The notes under the pieces: model-generated
Databases searched by the model: none
What the model saw: only the letters and a program-made list of their open reading frames with translations
What the model was told of the DNA's origin: nothing
Shown: piece by piece, positions 60,684 to 64,000 of the stretch
How positions within the stretch are numbered: position 1 is the stretch's first letter
Layout of the letters: each line of letters starts with the position of its first letter
Translations under genes and position numbers: made by a program
Assembly (NCBI RefSeq): GCF_045689245.1
Contig: NZ_CP136865.1
Span: 1,612,001-1,676,000, forward strand
DNA length: 64,000 bases
Direction of reading: 5' to 3'
DNA from: Congregibacter brevis
GTDB lineage: Bacteria > Pseudomonadota > Gammaproteobacteria > Pseudomonadales > Halieaceae

Positions 60684-62053
60684 TGGGGGTGGTGGCTAAA
60701 GACATGTCGTCTCTCATCAGCAGTACACGCCGCAAAGTCGTAGTCGGTCTCGGCGTGACAGGTTTGTCCGTGGCTAGATACTTAGCGCGCCAAGGTGAGG
60801 AATTCTCGGTGGTGGATACCCGGGAAGAGCCGCCCGGGCTCGAACAGTTGCGTGATGAATTACCGCACGTGCCGGTAATGCTTGGTAACAACGTTCAGGA
60901 TGTATTGGATACGGCAGCCGAGCTTATCGTTAATCCCGGGATTTCCATCGATGAGCCGTGGTTAAAGCAGGCGGTGGATGCGGGAGCCAAGCTTTGTGGC
61001 GATATAGATCTCTTTGTCGCAGCCGCGAAAGCGCCGGTCATTGGTATCACGGGTTCCAATGCCAAATCCACAGTGACAGAAATGCTGGGCGCTATGATTA
61101 AAGGCGCGGGTTATCGTGTGGGAGTGGGGGGGAATCTTGGTGTTCCTGCGCTGGACCTACTTTCCGATGACAACGAATTCTATGTGTTGGAGCTATCGAG
61201 CTTTCAGTTAGAGCGCGCCAGTGCTTTAAATCTGGAGGTTGCTACCGTTCTGAACGTGACTCCCGATCATCTGGATCGTCACGGCAGTATGCCGCGCTAC
61301 CACCAAGCCAAGCACAGAATCTTCAACGGTTCCCGTCAGGTGGTTTTCAATCTCGATGACCCTCTGACTATTCCTCCGCTGGCAGCGGATCGCTCCCAGG
61401 TGAGCTGGCGTCTGGGAGAACCGGATCTTCATGGTTTTGGACTTAGAGACATCGATGGCGAAGCGACTCTCGTGAAGGGGTTCGAGCCACTGATCAAGGC
61501 TGCGGATCTGGCTTTACCCGGACAGCACAATATCGCAAACGCACTGGCTGCCCTGGCTTTGGGGTCAACTATCGATTTGCCTGTGAAGGGCATGGTGGAG
61601 GTGCTTCGCAGTTTTCCCGGTTTAGAGCATCGCTGTGAGTTGGTGTTGGATCATGATGGCGTGCGCTGGATTAACGATTCCAAAGCGACGAATGTTGGCG
61701 CAGCGCTCGCGGCTATAGAAGGTTTAGGTACGTCCCACCGTCTTATCTTGATTGCGGGCGGGCGGGATAAAGATGCGGATTTTCGGGCGCTAAAGCCAGC
61801 TGTTGCAAAGCACTGCGACCGCGTACTACTGATCGGTGAGGCATCCGATGCCATGGCGATTGCTCTGGACGATACGAGCGAGCTTGTTTGTGCCGGTACT
61901 CTTGAAAACGCGGTCGGGCTTGCCCGCGACTCAGCTAAGCCGGGAAACATAGTGCTGCTCTCGCCCGCATGCGCCAGCTTCGATCAGTTTGATAGCTATG
62001 TCGCTCGCGGGGAGTGTTACAAGCGCTTGGTCCTGGGGGCGTTTGACTCATGA
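60683..62053 (+). CDS. murD: UDP-MurNAc-L-alanine:D-glutamate ligase
   Basis: MurD adds D-glutamate to UDP-MurNAc-L-Ala. The protein (456 residues from the ATG at 60683) shows the N-terminal Rossmann motif VVGLGVTGLSVARYL, the P-loop ITGSNAKSTVTEM, with Ala in place of the usual Gly before Lys, and the C-domain WINDSKATN plus GGRDKDADF. The frame is open 87 bases upstream inside mraY, but the TGATG overlap identifies the start. It overlaps ftsW by ATGA. Confidence 0.96.
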   Translation: MGVVAKDMSSLISSTRRKVVVGLGVTGLSVARYLARQGEEFSVVDTREEPPGLEQLRDELPHVPVMLGNNVQDVLDTAAELIVNPGISIDEPWLKQAVDAGAKLCGDIDLFVAAAKAPVIGITGSNAKSTVTEMLGAMIKGAGYRVGVGGNLGVPALDLLSDDNEFYVLELSSFQLERASALNLEVATVLNVTPDHLDRHGSMPRYHQAKHRIFNGSRQVVFNLDDPLTIPPLAADRSQVSWRLGEPDLHGFGLRDIDGEATLVKGFEPLIKAADLALPGQHNIANALAALALGSTIDLPVKGMVEVLRSFPGLEHRCELVLDHDGVRWINDSKATNVGAALAAIEGLGTSHRLILIAGGRDKDADFRALKPAVAKHCDRVLLIGEASDAMAIALDDTSELVCAGTLENAVGLARDSAKPGNIVLLSPACASFDQFDSYVARGECYKRLVLGAFDS

Positions 62054-63204
62054 ATACCGCGCGTACAGCAGCTGTCGCCGATGTGGGTCGACTCCCGGAT
62101 CTGGTGCTGCTCTCTATAGCGGTGGCGTTGTTGCTCATAGGTTTGATTGCTATCACCTCTGCATCAGTAGGTTATGCCGAGGCTACCTACGGGAACATGT
62201 GGCATCACAGCTATCGCCATTTGGTGTATCTCGGCCTGGCGCTGATGAGCGGTTTTATCTGCTATCAAGTGCCGATAGAGCTCTGGTATCGCAGCGGCTG
62301 GCTTCTTCTGTTGCTCTCTAGCCTGTTGCTGATTCTCGTACTCATCCCCGGGGTAGGTCGTAACGTTAATGGTAGCCAGCGATGGCTGGCGCTGGGATCT
62401 ATGACTCTTCAGCCTTCAGAGTTAGCCAAGGCCGCAATGATCGTATATCTGTCCGGCTACTTGGTCCGCCAGGGTAAAGCGCTGCAAGAGAGCTGGCAGG
62501 GTGTGCTGAGACCCCTAATGATTTTGGGTCTGGTCGCAGTTCTGCTTTTAGCTGAGCCGGATTTCGGTGCTGTAGTGATCATGTTTGCCACCGCTTTTGG
62601 AATGTTGTTTTTGGCGGGCATGCGACTCATGCATCTGGGCCTGATTATCGCGGCTACCGGTGTTCTTGGGGCATTGCTGATTCAAGCGGCACCTTATCGT
62701 CTTCAGCGCCTCATAGCCTACACAGATCCCTGGGCAGACCCCTTTGGCTCAGGTTTTCAGTTGATTCAATCGCTCATCGCCTTTGGGCGTGGTGAGTGGT
62801 TCGGAGTGGGGCTGGGTAACAGCGTGCAGAAGCTCTTTTATCTCCCGGAGGCTCACACCGATTTTGTGTTTTCCATATGGGCGGAAGAAACGGGGTTTGC
62901 GGGTGCATTTGTGCTTATCGCTTTGTTTCTCGCGCTCGTGCTCCGGATTTTCCATCTGGGTCGGGAGGCGCAGAAAGAGGGCCAGTTGTTCTCTGCCTAT
63001 CTATGTTTCGGCGTGTCACTCATGTTCTCGGGGCAGGCTTTTGTAAACATGGGCGTGAGCGCCGGTCTACTACCTACGAAAGGGCTGACGTTGCCCCTTA
63101 TCAGTTACGGCGGTACCAGTCTTATTACAGCCTGCGTGCTCTTAAGTATGGTGCTTCGGGTTGCTCACGAGCGGCAGCAGCCCGCGCGAGGACGTAAGCG
63201 ATGA
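62050..63204 (+). CDS. ftsW: Septal peptidoglycan glycosyltransferase FtsW
   Basis: FtsW is the SEDS-family polymerase that makes septal glycan strands together with FtsI. The 384-residue protein has about ten membrane helices and SEDS signatures: GSQRWLALGSMTLQPSELAK, LLAEPDFGAVVIM with the catalytic Asp, GFQLIQSLIAFGRG, EAHTDFVFSIWAEE and LPLISYGGTSL. It sits between murD and murG with ATGA overlaps on both sides. Confidence 0.96.
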   Translation: MNTARTAAVADVGRLPDLVLLSIAVALLLIGLIAITSASVGYAEATYGNMWHHSYRHLVYLGLALMSGFICYQVPIELWYRSGWLLLLLSSLLLILVLIPGVGRNVNGSQRWLALGSMTLQPSELAKAAMIVYLSGYLVRQGKALQESWQGVLRPLMILGLVAVLLLAEPDFGAVVIMFATAFGMLFLAGMRLMHLGLIIAATGVLGALLIQAAPYRLQRLIAYTDPWADPFGSGFQLIQSLIAFGRGEWFGVGLGNSVQKLFYLPEAHTDFVFSIWAEETGFAGAFVLIALFLALVLRIFHLGREAQKEGQLFSAYLCFGVSLMFSGQAFVNMGVSAGLLPTKGLTLPLISYGGTSLITACVLLSMVLRVAHERQQPARGRKR

Positions 63205-64000
63205 CTGCGCCTCTCGCCATGATGTTGGCCGGTGGAACCGGTGGTCACGTTTATCCCGCTCTGGCGGTGGCGCTTGATCTACGTGAGCGCGGTTTTCAGC
63301 TCGCCTGGATTGGCACTCGTCGCGGGCTTGAAGCTCGAGTGGTGCCCGAGGCTGACATATCGTTCTTCCCTCTACCTATGCGAGGACTGCGGGGAAAGGG
63401 CTTTCTTCAGCAGATTTTCGCGATCTTACTGTTAGGTTTTTCGTTACTACAGTCGCTGTGGTTGATGTTGCGAATGCGTCCTGCACTAGTTGTAGGCATG
63501 GGAGGCTATGCGTCGTTTCCCGCGGCTTTGGCGGCCTGGCTGACGCGTCGCCCACTGTTGCTTCAAGAGCAGAACGCGGTGCCCGGCAGCGCGAACAAAG
63601 CGCTGGCGCGCTTTGCATCAGTTATTGCCACAGGTTTTCCAAAGGTGCTTACGCAGTATGCAAAGACGCAATATCTCGGGAATCCTGTTCGCAAGGATTT
63701 GCTCGCGGTGGCTAACCTATCGCCCTGGACTACGAGAAATGATGCTCCCCTGCGGGTGTTGGTTCTCGGGGGCAGCCTGGGTGCCCGGCCATTGAATGAA
63801 GCTGTTCCTGCTTTAGCAGCCTTGCTGGGCCCGAATTGTGAGTGGCGCCACCAGTGCGGGCCTGAGCATGCCGACAGCACGCGCTCCAGTTACGCCGCGG
63901 TGACCGATGCAAAATGGCAAGTCGAGCCCTACCTCGAGGATATGCCTGAAGCCTATGCTTGGGCGCAGCTCGTCATTTGCCGCGCAGGTGCCTTGACTGT
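63201..64000 (+). CDS. murG: UDP-GlcNAc:lipid I GlcNAc transferase MurG, partial
   Basis: MurG adds GlcNAc to lipid I, giving lipid II on the cytosolic face of the membrane. The first ~266 codons are in the window; the gene runs off the end. Visible motifs are the N-terminal GGTGGHVYPALAVA, VVGMGGYASFPAALAA, LLQEQNAVPGSANK, and the second-domain VLGGSLGARPLN. The ATG overlaps the ftsW stop (ATGA). Missing residues hold part of the UDP-GlcNAc site. Confidence 0.96.
   Translation, partial: MTAPLAMMLAGGTGGHVYPALAVALDLRERGFQLAWIGTRRGLEARVVPEADISFFPLPMRGLRGKGFLQQIFAILLLGFSLLQSLWLMLRMRPALVVGMGGYASFPAALAAWLTRRPLLLQEQNAVPGSANKALARFASVIATGFPKVLTQYAKTQYLGNPVRKDLLAVANLSPWTTRNDAPLRVLVLGGSLGARPLNEAVPALAALLGPNCEWRHQCGPEHADSTRSSYAAVTDAKWQVEPYLEDMPEAYAWAQLVICRAGALT

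Noticed and set aside
1..64000. tRNA genes, CRISPR arrays, insertion sequences, prophage genes
   Set aside because: I looked for T-loop-like sequences, regularly spaced repeats, and transposase or integrase motifs and saw none. A scan with tRNA and repeat finders would be decisive.

Overview
The window looks like a chromosomal core segment of a free-living, moderately GC-rich gammaproteobacterium. Evidence is the gene order: hemA-prfA-prmC, mreBCD-maf-rng-yhdP, the kdsD-kdsC-lptCAB-rpoN-hpf-ptsN-rapZ-HPr block, murA-hisG-hisD, rplM-rpsI / bc1 complex / sspAB, lpoA-yraN-diaA-dolP, and the mra/dcw cell-wall cluster. A PEP-CTERM surface protein, GatCAB and Pseudomonas-like neighbourhoods (PA4642-type protein, short HisG) fit a marine Cellvibrionales/Halieaceae (OM60/NOR5)-type bacterium. 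That placement is inference from gene content, not from an alignment.

Layout. 1-2.7 kb (minus): start of ispE, lolB and a TPR lipoprotein, divergent from hemA-prfA-prmC-moeB (3-7.1 kb), then a DoxX membrane protein and a RhlB-like DEAD-box helicase (to 9.1 kb). 9.2-12.3 kb is the only accessory-looking stretch: a PEP-CTERM protein, cysZ, an Smr-domain protein and a PA4642-type protein. 12.4-15.6 kb: gatC-gatA-gatB (minus). 15.9-24.3 kb: mreB-mreC-mreD-maf-rng-yhdP (plus). 24.3-34.4 kb (minus): from upstream to downstream, a calcium/sodium antiporter, kdsD, kdsC, lptC, lptA, lptB, rpoN, hpf, ptsN, rapZ, HPr, mgtE and darP, covering Kdo/LPS export, sigma-54 and the nitrogen PTS. 34.6-38.9 kb (plus): an mlaC-like gene without mlaFED, then ibaG-murA-hisG-hisD. 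39-42.8 kb: degS and zapG (minus), nif3 and zapE (plus). 42.9-48.1 kb (plus): rplM-rpsI, petA and a fused petB-petC, then sspA-sspB. 48.1-51.7 kb (minus): lpoA-yraN-diaA-dolP. 51.7-64 kb (plus): rsmI, the RNase P RNA gene, and the dcw cluster mraZ-rsmH-ftsL-ftsI-murE-murF-mraY-murD-ftsW-murG (murG runs off the end).

The common theme is envelope construction: peptidoglycan precursor synthesis (murA, murE, murF, murD, mraY, murG), rod shape and division (mreBCD, ftsL, ftsI, ftsW, zapE, zapG, lpoA), LPS supply and transport (kdsC, kdsD, lptABC), lipoprotein and outer-membrane maintenance (lolB, dolP, mlaC, yhdP) and envelope stress (degS). Operons are tightly packed, with many ATGA, TAATG or GTGA stop/start overlaps and frequent GTG/TTG starts.

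I found no mobile element, CRISPR array, tRNA or clearly new system. The most interesting points are a cytochrome b/c1 gene fusion, an mlaC gene stripped of its transporter partners, a four-repeat MraZ operator, an FtsI whose SXN motif reads SSQ, paired palindromes before sspA, and a tandem repeat in the hemA 3' end.
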